Shown here piece by piece: positions 1 to 6,659 of a DNA stretch of 8,308 nucleotides. The DNA is taken from NCBI GenBank assembly GCA_947302895.1, contig CAMYWU010000057.1:1-8308 (forward strand). The letters are read 5' to 3'. The notes beneath the pieces are model-generated. The model was not told where the DNA came from and did no database searches. It was given only the letters and a program-made list of their open reading frames with translations. The position numbers and the translations under genes were made by a program. The number at the start of each line of letters is the position of its first letter. The stretch's first letter is position 1. This stretch comes from an uncultured Clostridia bacterium (lineage in GTDB: Bacteria; Bacillota; Clostridia; Oscillospirales; Acutalibacteraceae).

Positions 1-1151
1 ATTATTTCTTCAACATCTTGTTTTTCATCTTCTTGTTCAGAAACAGTTTCTTCTTCTATTGGTTCCTCAACTACTGACTCTTCAATTACAGGTTCATCTT
101 CAACTGGTTCTTCAATTACAGGTTCCTCTGCAACTGGTTCTTCTGCTACAGGCTCCTCTGCGATTGACTCTTCAATTACAGGTTCCTCAATAGTAGGTTC
201 TTCAGGTTCGAAGTCTTCTTCCACTTCAGGAACATATTCCTCTTCAGGAACTTCATCAAGTGGAACAAATTCTTCACCCTTTTCCATATCATCTTGATAA
301 AGAGCAAAATCCTTGAATGCGCTGAAGACCTCATCTGAACTATCATCAAACTCTTCATCAAGATCGCTTAATCCAGAAATAGTATCCGATTCAGGAGCAA
401 ATCCATCATCAAATTCATAAGTTACAAAATCTGATGTATCAATATCATCCAGAGCTTCACTGAGTTGCATAGCTTCTTCAGAGATTTCCTCTTCAATTGT
501 TTCCTTTTTCTCTTTGAGGAGAACAAATTTTTCAATCGGGAAGAGAACAACCATCTGGATAAAGCCTGCCAGGAGTCCTGCAATTGTTCTTGCAGCTGCA
601 TTCAGCCAAGCCCACGGAGCTTTTGCGATAAGACCAACAACCCAGCCCTGGAACCATGTTGAGAAGAGAATAAGAGCAATCATAAGAACAATATAGATTG
701 CGAAATTATACCAGGGAGCGTCGCTCTTAAAGGTTGTTTTCTTGTTCTGATAGAAACCGTAGATATTAGCAATAAGGTTTGAAAGGAAGAACGGAAGCAG
801 AAAGCCCCAGGTAACAATACCGCCAACTACAACGCCGTTTTCAATAACGCCGCCGAGCTTTCCTGTTGCTGCGTCAATAACATATTTTCCAACCTGCTTA
901 ATACCCTCTTCGGTTGTCGGGTCGAAAACAACGTTAGGATTAAAGATTCCCTGAAGGAATGTCGGAAGAGGAGTTGTAACTTTATCAAAGATAAAGGGAA
1001 GTACATTTGCAAGTACCAACTGAATGATTGTTACAAGACCGCTAACAACAATGAACTTAAGGAACTGCCATAAAGCCTTGATGCCCGAGCCTTTTTCCTC
1101 TGCAGCGCTGTCTATGCCGCCGAGTGAAAACTTTTTCTTTTCGTCTGCCAT
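1..1151 (-). CDS. GtrA-like membrane protein with long acidic repetitive tail (3' end cut off)
   Basis: Open frame of 383 codons with no stop before the window edge. It starts at an ATG with GGAG (1160-1163) 8 bases upstream. Residues 27-212 look like a GtrA-family membrane domain: helix 1 about 29-55, helix 2 about 106-133 ending in the family-like NIYGFYQNKKTTF (129-141), helix 3 about 147-171, helix 4 about 183-206. GtrA-type proteins are small four-helix proteins thought to help move polyprenyl-linked sugars across the membrane or to assist glycosyltransferases; that role is known of the family, not shown here. Unlike a usual 120-150 residue GtrA, about 50 residues lie between helices 1 and 2, and from about 213 a strongly acidic, probably disordered tail runs past the window edge. 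Residues 315-365 of the tail are EEP[VI]-type repeats. The tail uses AT-richer codons (GAA, GAT, CCT) than the membrane domain. It follows the metallophosphoesterase gene by 83 bases and probably has its own promoter. The GtrA call is fairly good; the exact function is open. Confidence 0.7.
   Translation of the reverse strand, partial: MADEKKKFSLGGIDSAAEEKGSGIKALWQFLKFIVVSGLVTIIQLVLANVLPFIFDKVTTPLPTFLQGIFNPNVVFDPTTEEGIKQVGKYVIDAATGKLGGVIENGVVVGGIVTWGFLLPFFLSNLIANIYGFYQNKKTTFKSDAPWYNFAIYIVLMIALILFSTWFQGWVVGLIAKAPWAWLNAAARTIAGLLAGFIQMVVLFPIEKFVLLKEKKETIEEEISEEAMQLSEALDDIDTSDFVTYEFDDGFAPESDTISGLSDLDEEFDDSSDEVFSAFKDFALYQDDMEKGEEFVPLDEVPEEEYVPEVEEDFEPEEPTIEEPVIEESIAEEPVAEEPVAEEPVIEEPVEDEPVIEESVVEEPIEEETVSEQEDEKQDVEEI
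61..210. repeat. 30-base-period tandem repeat coding an acidic Glu/Pro tail
   Basis: About five 30-base units line up at 61, 91, 121, 151 and 181. The first four are clearly similar and the fifth is degenerate. The core TTCAATTACAGGTTC recurs at 81, 111 and 171. Read on the minus strand in frame, each unit gives ten residues of the type VIEEPVEDEP, itself made of two related five-residue halves (15-base subperiod). The frame is kept throughout, so this is a coding repeat inside the tail of the GtrA-like protein. Unit number may vary between strains by slippage or recombination (inference). Confidence 0.85.
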
Positions 1152-1198
1152 AAATTTAACTCCTTTTTTGCATTATTATGCATTAATCTAACATATTT

Positions 1199-1227
1199 AT
1201 TATATCAGCATTCCTCTGTCAATGCAA
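1199..1227 (-). promoter_or_regulatory. Probable promoter of the GtrA-like gene
   Basis: On the minus strand a perfect TATAAT (1199-1204) is preceded by TGA, making an extended -10 (TGnTATAAT). At 17 bases a weak -35, TTGCAT, lies at 1222-1227. A perfect TTGACA at 1217-1222 is only 12 bases away and so is poorly placed. Transcription would start near 1192, about 40 bases before the ATG. A 5-bp inverted repeat TGCAT/ATGCA (1169-1182) sits just upstream of the ribosome site. It suggests the gene can be expressed apart from the two genes upstream. Confidence 0.55.
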
Positions 1228-1234
1228 TAATTTT

Positions 1235-2881
1235 TTAGAATAAGCCAACAAGCAGGATAATCAGCCAAACAATTAACGCTATAAGACCTGCGAGTATTGC
1301 AAGGATGAGAAGAACAATAAGAATTAAGCAGATAAGAACTAAAACGCCCTTCTTGCTCGGCTTAACGGGGTCAACAAATTCCTTCTCCTCAAACATCTCA
1401 GGAGGTGCGGGATTTTCATCGTCATAAAGCGGATAAATCGGAAGAGTGGCATTTGCGTCGCAGTAGCCGCTGTTCCAGAGAAGCGGCTCAACAAGACCTC
1501 TTACGCTTGTTGCTCCCTTGAGGAACTTGCCTATATCAAGATGAATAACCTTAAGGAAGGAATCAACTATATTGAGAAGTCCGCAGGTAAGCTTGTATTC
1601 CCTTGTTTCAGGTCCGTAGGGAGAATCTCCGCAATAAAGATTTGTAACAAGCTCAAGGATGAAATCAACAACCTTGTTATCCTTAATGTCCTCAATATCC
1701 GCCTTTTTAAGTCCGCTCTCCTTCTTGCAGAGCTTCCATACCTTCTTAAAGGTAAGCTTGTTGAGGAATTTGCCAAGCGGTCTTAAAACAGGCTTTAATT
1801 TCTTTGCCTTATCAGGTCTGATTGAGAAGGCGCCAGCCATTTCTGTAAAGCGGTCATAATCGTTTGCAAGCGCATCAAGAACTCCGCCAATCATTCCGAA
1901 GAAGAAGCCCTTCATATATTCATCAAAGGGTTTTCCTCCCGTATCAAGCCCCGGAACTTCCTTGATTATAACTGTTTCAACATCAATTTTTCTGTTTTTC
2001 GGGTCAAGGATGATATTTCTCATTGCGGGCGGACAGCCAATCATAGCGCCGCAGGCAATATCGTAAAAGCGGTTGCCCTTTGGGGTTGTTATGTAGCTGA
2101 TATCGTGAACGTGGGTATGTCCCGAAAGCATGCAATAAAGACCTGCGTCTGCAAAGATTTCCCTTGTTTTCTCGTGGTGCTTTTGCATATCGCCGCTTCC
2201 GATAATTGCATAGAAGGGGGAAGGTGAAATCATCGGGTGGTGGGTCATTGCAATAACAAACTGGTCGTTTTTCTTTGCGTCCTCAAGCTGCTCCATAATC
2301 CATGCCATACAGTCATCGGAGAAGCCCGAACCGCCGTCCGGGTCAGGTTTGAGATTATAGTCGTCGTTAAGAGCAAAAAGGCGGTAACCGGGTGCAAGCT
2401 GAACAACATAGCTCATTGACTGACGATGGGTTGAAATGGCCTCGCTCGGTCCGAAATCATAATACATATCCCATAAATCAGCTCTGTCCTTAACAGTCGG
2501 AACCTGAATTTCGTTATCTCCGTCATAGCCCTTTGTATAACCCTCGCCCCTGTAATCATGGGTTGCGGTTATAACATAAACACGCTTGCCTCTTTTTTTG
2601 AGGTCGTAGAGCATTTGAATAAACTCTTCGTGTGAGGTAAGCTCGCCGTCCTTTGTTGTATCGCCCGAAAGCACAACAATATCGGTTGAGGTATCCTCGC
2701 ACAGCATATCAAAGCCCGCTTTGATAACCAGATCGGAATCCTTGATAACCTTCTGGCTCTTTGACTCAGCGTTTTCATACGCCTTGCCCTCAGTACCGTT
2801 TTTTCTTGAGTAATAATGAACATCGGTTATAAACTGAATTTTTAACGGCTCATTATTACCACCGAAAATCTTCTCAGACAT
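1235..2881 (-). CDS. Calcineurin-like metallophosphoesterase with hydrophobic C-terminal anchor
   Basis: 548 residues; the ATG has AAGGAG (2888-2893) 6 bases upstream. The metallophosphoesterase fold is shown by its ordered metal-site motifs: D20-x-H22 (FITDVH), G73-D74 (LSGDTT), H108 in ATHD, H214 (MTHHP) and GHTH at 254-257. Such enzymes hydrolyse phosphomonoesters or diesters with a two-metal centre; the substrate cannot be inferred. The third motif is normally GNHD but here reads A106-T107-H108-D109, so the usual metal-bridging Asn is Thr. Residues about 310-500 form a mostly soluble region I do not recognise. The last 37 residues (512-548) are almost wholly Leu/Ile/Val/Ala, preceded by KPSKK: a tail anchor or tight hairpin. 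No signal peptide is visible, so the catalytic domain probably faces the cytoplasm (inference). It lies 39 bases after the GH63-like gene on the same strand, with no terminator between, so the two are probably co-transcribed. Confidence 0.88.
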   Translation of the reverse strand: MSEKIFGGNNEPLKIQFITDVHYYSRKNGTEGKAYENAESKSQKVIKDSDLVIKAGFDMLCEDTSTDIVVLSGDTTKDGELTSHEEFIQMLYDLKKRGKRVYVITATHDYRGEGYTKGYDGDNEIQVPTVKDRADLWDMYYDFGPSEAISTHRQSMSYVVQLAPGYRLFALNDDYNLKPDPDGGSGFSDDCMAWIMEQLEDAKKNDQFVIAMTHHPMISPSPFYAIIGSGDMQKHHEKTREIFADAGLYCMLSGHTHVHDISYITTPKGNRFYDIACGAMIGCPPAMRNIILDPKNRKIDVETVIIKEVPGLDTGGKPFDEYMKGFFFGMIGGVLDALANDYDRFTEMAGAFSIRPDKAKKLKPVLRPLGKFLNKLTFKKVWKLCKKESGLKKADIEDIKDNKVVDFILELVTNLYCGDSPYGPETREYKLTCGLLNIVDSFLKVIHLDIGKFLKGATSVRGLVEPLLWNSGYCDANATLPIYPLYDDENPAPPEMFEEKEFVDPVKPSKKGVLVLICLILIVLLILAILAGLIALIVWLIILLVGLF

Positions 2882-2920
2882 ATTTTACTCCTTCTTTCTT
2901 TTGATTTATATACATAAATT

Positions 2921-5581
2921 TTAACCTATCTGAAGCACGCCCTCTTTAACGCTTCCGTCAAAGGTGAACTCAAGGCATCCGCCGTTTCTCTTATTGAATG
3001 AAACAGGCTCTCCGTTTAAAAACGCCTGATAAATGCCGTCCTCGTTCAGAGTAACAATAATAGAATATTTATCGCTGTCGCCAAAATACTTAAATGATAT
3101 TTCGGCTGATTCATCAGTTGTTTTCTGATAATTTGTCCATACGTCAAAGCCACTGGTTACGGTCTGTGGCTTATAGTAGGCATTTGCCCAGATACAAATG
3201 GGCGCCGAAAGTCCTCCGAAATTATGGAACCAACCGCCCCTCTGGGTTTCAATACCGAAGCATTCATATGTATTATATGAAAAATCAGTTTCCTTCTTCC
3301 AGATTTCAAGCGCTCTGTGCGCAATTTCAAAGGCAAAATCCGCTTCGCCGTTATCAAGCATTGTTTTATACACAAACCACTGATGGCTCATCCAGACATT
3401 ACCGTTCCAATAGCCATCCTGCATATAATATGAAGCGCTCATATCAACTGCGCTTATACCCGATTTTGAGAACATTTCATAGGGGCATTTAAGATGCTCA
3501 ATAAGCCTTTCCTTCCTGCCCTTGGGAGCAGCTCCGGCAATAAGGGGATAAATTCCGTCGAAGCCCTTATTCCAGTTTTCGCCGTCCTTAGTTCTCATAA
3601 TATACGGCTCATCCTTATCATACATTGTATAGCCGTAATAGCCCGATTCCTCATCCCATGCAAGAGTATTGAGCGCATCGGTTGAACGCTTTATATCCTC
3701 GTCGTAAAGCTTAACATCCTCATTATTTCCGAGGAAAACTGCAACCATACGAAGAATTTTTGCCGCTCTTATTGCCTGTGAGGTTGAAATACAGGGGCAG
3801 GTGTATTCCTCTGCTTTATTCTTTATCATTTCAACCTGAACGGGATTATCATCCATACCCGAGCTTGAATACCAGTAATCATAAGTAGTCAAAAGACCGT
3901 TGCCAAATTTAGCGCAGGTTGAACCGTTTGTTCTTCCCTGCAAAAATTCGTAATAAAGCTTCATCTTGTCATAGAGATAATTCAGCTTGGATTTGTCATT
4001 AGTACGCTTCAAAAGCTCAAGATACTGCTCAAACTGAGTCGGAACAAGCGAGCCGTGAAGCAGGAAACAATAGTCCTTTTTATCCGTCTGGTTGAGATAC
4101 ATATCAAGAACATACTGACAAAGCTCGTTTGAGGTTTCAAGAAGCCCCATTCCGATAAAACCGCTGTCCCAGGTATAGAAGGAATCCCAGCGCTTTCCCG
4201 GTGTATGGTGAGCAACATATTTTCCGTATCGATATACGGGATAAACTATGTTTGTCAGAAGTGTTGATTTAAGAATATTTGTTGAAAGAGTGTATTTTTC
4301 ACCGCAGCGGTTATATTTAACGTCCTCGGAATTTCTGCTCGCCTTGAAGTAAATATATTCGCATTCCTCCAGGCTTATCGGCTTTGCATCGCCCTTTGCA
4401 ATAATTGCATATTCAATATGGCTTGAATAAGGTGCAATGAAAATTGACTTGATGAGCGTGTTTTCAAAGAAACCAAGGTCGCTCTTTTTTCTGAGGAAAA
4501 CCTTTGAGAAGGGCTCGGTTAAATCGTCGTAGGTTATATCGCCATTTGAAAGACGGTTGATGAGCGCATCCTCAAGAGAACCGCTTTCAAGCGTTCTGTG
4601 GCGGGTGTTTTTATTGAAGGTAAGCAATGTAAATTTGCAGTCCTCATAACCGTAATCAAGAACGGTTTTATGTGCACAGTCAAGCTCTTCAGTGCTGATT
4701 TCGGGTATAATGCTGTGCATCTTAAGCTGAGCATCAACACTCTCTCCCTTTTCAACAACGGCAAAGAAATCAAGTTCAATTCCGCCCTCGCCCATACTTA
4801 TAAATTCTGGGTTTTCGCAAAAATCAAAGTAGCCGACTTTAAGCTCCTTGCTTGCAGGGAAAACATATACCTGACCGTTGCACATAAACTTAGCGTCCCT
4901 GTCTGAAACAGTTCTGTATCTTATTGCAAAAACAGGGTTTTCAAAGCCGTCAGCGCTGATTTTATAGCTTACTCTGTCGCCCTCATCTTCACCGAAGGGT
5001 TTAAAGTTGCGGTAATGAACGTGGGCATTTTCATTTCTGTCGCCAAGACCGTTTCTGCCGTAGAAATCCTTATCTCTGAATGTGCCTTTAAACAGTCCGT
5101 CGGGATTCTGCTCATCCCACGGTCTTTTATTTGCATATTCAAACTCTTCATAATTTGTTGCATTAACAACAACTGATTTCTTGGGAAGTGTCAGCTCAAT
5201 ATCCTCACCGCTCGGAAATTCAAGAGCAGAGAAAAAATTGATAACCGTATTCTGCTTGAGTGCGGTATTGTTGTTTACACAGATTCTTGCAAGATATGCT
5301 TCATCGTTAATCTTTGAAAAAGAAACATCCGCATAAACCATATCCTTCCATAACAACTCATATCTGTATGCATAATAGCTGAAATCACTCTTGCACTGCC
5401 ACAGATGATATGAAGAAGGAACGCAAACATTCGGAACCGGTGTCGATGAGTTCCAAAGAGTCGGGTGGATTGTAAAATCAAATCTTGCGCCCATATCGCT
5501 GAGAGAGTCAATTATTCTTGACAATCCCATATATTTTTTTGAATAGGGACCCCATAGTGGGAGACTGAAGGTATTTGCCAT
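2921..5581 (-). CDS. GH63-like (alpha/alpha)6 glycoside hydrolase
   Basis: 886 residues from the preferred start. About 1-435 appear to be a beta-rich N-terminal domain. The helical catalytic domain spans roughly 455-805, with WDSFYTWDSGF (465-475), SSSGMDDNP (572-580), DGYWNGNVW (722-730) and YNTYECFG (769-776). A C-terminal beta-type piece runs from about 810 to 886. The motif set fits GH63 and relatives (alpha-glucosidase, mannosylglycerate hydrolase-like), which invert alpha-glycosidic bonds using an Asp acid and Glu base; D577 and E773 are my tentative candidates. GH37 or another six-hairpin family is a less likely alternative. No signal peptide is seen, so it is probably cytoplasmic and works on an internal or imported glycan. 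An in-frame ATG at 5608 would give 895 residues but has no ribosome site and sits at the predicted transcription start; the ATG at 5581 has GGAG 9 bases upstream. It heads the leftward unit. Confidence 0.85.
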   Translation of the reverse strand: MANTFSLPLWGPYSKKYMGLSRIIDSLSDMGARFDFTIHPTLWNSSTPVPNVCVPSSYHLWQCKSDFSYYAYRYELLWKDMVYADVSFSKINDEAYLARICVNNNTALKQNTVINFFSALEFPSGEDIELTLPKKSVVVNATNYEEFEYANKRPWDEQNPDGLFKGTFRDKDFYGRNGLGDRNENAHVHYRNFKPFGEDEGDRVSYKISADGFENPVFAIRYRTVSDRDAKFMCNGQVYVFPASKELKVGYFDFCENPEFISMGEGGIELDFFAVVEKGESVDAQLKMHSIIPEISTEELDCAHKTVLDYGYEDCKFTLLTFNKNTRHRTLESGSLEDALINRLSNGDITYDDLTEPFSKVFLRKKSDLGFFENTLIKSIFIAPYSSHIEYAIIAKGDAKPISLEECEYIYFKASRNSEDVKYNRCGEKYTLSTNILKSTLLTNIVYPVYRYGKYVAHHTPGKRWDSFYTWDSGFIGMGLLETSNELCQYVLDMYLNQTDKKDYCFLLHGSLVPTQFEQYLELLKRTNDKSKLNYLYDKMKLYYEFLQGRTNGSTCAKFGNGLLTTYDYWYSSSGMDDNPVQVEMIKNKAEEYTCPCISTSQAIRAAKILRMVAVFLGNNEDVKLYDEDIKRSTDALNTLAWDEESGYYGYTMYDKDEPYIMRTKDGENWNKGFDGIYPLIAGAAPKGRKERLIEHLKCPYEMFSKSGISAVDMSASYYMQDGYWNGNVWMSHQWFVYKTMLDNGEADFAFEIAHRALEIWKKETDFSYNTYECFGIETQRGGWFHNFGGLSAPICIWANAYYKPQTVTSGFDVWTNYQKTTDESAEISFKYFGDSDKYSIIVTLNEDGIYQAFLNGEPVSFNKRNGGCLEFTFDGSVKEGVLQIG

Positions 5582-5590
5582 AGTAGTTAT

Positions 5591-5594
5591 CTCC
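5591..5594 (-). promoter_or_regulatory. Ribosome binding site that decides the GH63-like start
   Basis: GGAG lies 9 bases before the ATG at 5579-5581. The upstream in-frame ATG (5606-5608) is preceded only by AT-rich sequence without a Shine-Dalgarno match. This supports the 886-residue protein beginning MANTFSLPLW. Confidence 0.7.
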
Positions 5595-5612
5595 ATAAAG
5601 TTATTCATTGTT

Positions 5613-5641
5613 ATTATCTATCTTTTTGTATCAGTTGTCAA
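5613..5641 (-). promoter_or_regulatory. Promoter of the leftward glycosidase unit
   Basis: On the minus strand a perfect -35 TTGACA (5636-5641) and a 5/6 -10 GATAAT (5613-5618) are separated by the ideal 17 bases. Transcription would begin near 5606, giving a leader of about 25 bases that contains GGAG. The DNA behind it (5642-5711) is extremely AT-rich and could serve as an UP element for both divergent promoters; no clear operator was recognised. Confidence 0.75.
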
Positions 5642-5711
5642 CAATTTATATGAAATTCAAAGCTAAAATCAAGATAATTTAGATATTTATGTATAATATA
5701 AAATAATAATA

Positions 5712-5740
5712 TTGACAAAGCACCCTCAATCAAGTAATAT
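5712..5740 (+). promoter_or_regulatory. Promoter of the rightward polysaccharide-control unit
   Basis: A perfect TTGACA (5712-5717) is followed at 17 bases by TAATAT (5735-5740), a 4/6 match that keeps the key A2 and T6. Transcription would begin near 5747, leaving a leader of about 67 bases before the adaptor gene. It stands back to back with the leftward promoter, the two -35 boxes being about 70 bases apart, so one regulator could act on both (inference). Confidence 0.65.
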
Positions 5741-5748
5741 GTAATTTA

Positions 5749-5800
5749 GGACAAACTGAGAACATCTCTTTTTGTCGGGCAAATCATTAATTGACAAAGG
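5749..5800 (+). promoter_or_regulatory. Possible alternative hairpins in the leader
   Basis: TTTGTC (5771-5776) can pair with GACAAA on either side: the copy in GGACAAA (5749-5755) or the one in GACAAAGG (5793-5800). The second pairing, extended by two G-U pairs, would cover AAAGG, the only Shine-Dalgarno-like sequence before the adaptor start (about 13 bases from the ATG). The two pairings exclude each other, as in an attenuator or translation switch. The stems are short, so this may be chance. Confidence 0.2.
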
Positions 5801-5813
5801 ATGAATAGAGAAT

Positions 5814-6659
5814 ATGGGTATTGATGCTAATGTTCAAAAGATTTTAATGGCGCTGCTTAGAAGATGGAAGCTTCTTGTAATTTTTGCGCTCATCGGCGTT
5901 ATGTTGGGATATTTCTATACCTCACATTTCACAACGCTTACCTACACTTCAAACGTTAAGTTTCTTGCATACGCTGTTGACGGAAATGATGATATGGGTG
6001 AAATAAACCAGCCATCCTCCAGCAATGGAAAATCAAGCGACTATGTTCGAACAAGCAATACAAGCAAGATGAACTATGCTATGAAAATGCTTCCAACATA
6101 CGTTGAGGTTATGAACACAAATGAGTTTATGACCAAGGTTACGAATGCATTAAATAAAAAGCAAAACTCAAACTACAGCGTATCAACGATAAAGAATTCA
6201 ATGACAATAGAATTGGTTGAGGATACGGCAATTTTCACAATAGCAGTAACAACCACTAATGCAGAGCTTTCATATAATATAGCTCAGCAGCTTGAAACTT
6301 CGGTTCCCCAGATGATGAAGCAAACGAACTCATCCCTGGTTCACGCTTCCGTTCAGGATAAGGCTGTAAAAGCCGCTTCAGCAGGAAGCCTCGGCTATCC
6401 GAAAAAATGCGCTATCGGCGCTGTTATAGGCATAGTTGTTGCAGCCGCATACGTTGTTCTTCGAACACTCTTTGACGTACGTATCAAATCAAGCGACGAG
6501 CTTTCAGATAAGTACAGCATTCCTGTTCTCGGTTCAATTCCGAACTTCAATACAAGCTCGCCTGTTAAAACTCAGGCAAAGCCCAGCTTAGCTGATCAGC
6601 AGCAAGAACCGCTGGCTCAGCCCCAACCCTCAATAAATGAGAAAGGAGAGGATGAATAA
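5814..6659 (+). CDS. Wzz/CpsC-like polysaccharide chain-length protein, tyrosine kinase adaptor
   Basis: 281 residues with the layout of Bacillota CpsC/YwqC/CapA-type adaptors: a short cytoplasmic N-terminus, membrane helix about 18-38, an extracytoplasmic region about 40-195, a second helix about 198-218, then the typical DVRIKSSDEL...IPVLGSIP segment (221-243) and a Gln/Pro-rich tail to 281. Such proteins set polymer length or export and, through the cytoplasmic tail, activate the partner BY-kinase. The kinase starts at the stop codon of this gene (TAATG overlap), which supports the pairing. The Pro-rich motif usual before helix 2 is poor here, with only P196 visible. The start is the first ATG of the frame; its ribosome site is weak and distant (AAAGG at 5796-5800), so translation may be modest or regulated. 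Confidence 0.87.
   Translation: MGIDANVQKILMALLRRWKLLVIFALIGVMLGYFYTSHFTTLTYTSNVKFLAYAVDGNDDMGEINQPSSSNGKSSDYVRTSNTSKMNYAMKMLPTYVEVMNTNEFMTKVTNALNKKQNSNYSVSTIKNSMTIELVEDTAIFTIAVTTTNAELSYNIAQQLETSVPQMMKQTNSSLVHASVQDKAVKAASAGSLGYPKKCAIGAVIGIVVAAAYVVLRTLFDVRIKSSDELSDKYSIPVLGSIPNFNTSSPVKTQAKPSLADQQQEPLAQPQPSINEKGEDE

Noticed and set aside
61..210. 30-base-period repeats resembling a CRISPR array
   Set aside because: There are no unique spacers; units are contiguous and keep an open coding frame on the minus strand for Glu/Pro repeats.
2882..2920. ATTTAT/ATAAAT inverted repeat between glycosidase and phosphoesterase as a terminator
   Set aside because: The stem is all A-T and no T-run follows on the minus strand; read-through is more likely.
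3094..3492. 132-codon plus-strand frame inside the glycosidase gene
   Set aside because: It lies opposite conserved catalytic-domain codons, has no family resemblance, and lacks a ribosome site.
5692..5697. Plus-strand TATAAT in the AT-rich spacer
   Set aside because: No acceptable -35 lies 16-18 bases upstream; in DNA this AT-rich the match is expected by chance.
5791..5796. A third TTGACA just before the adaptor gene as a second promoter
   Set aside because: A -10 at normal spacing would fall inside the start of the coding region; no TATAAT-like box is there.
5801..5824. Seven-codon frame (MNREYGY) overlapping the adaptor start as a leader peptide
   Set aside because: Its ATG directly abuts the AAAGG, leaving no spacing, and nothing else supports translation.
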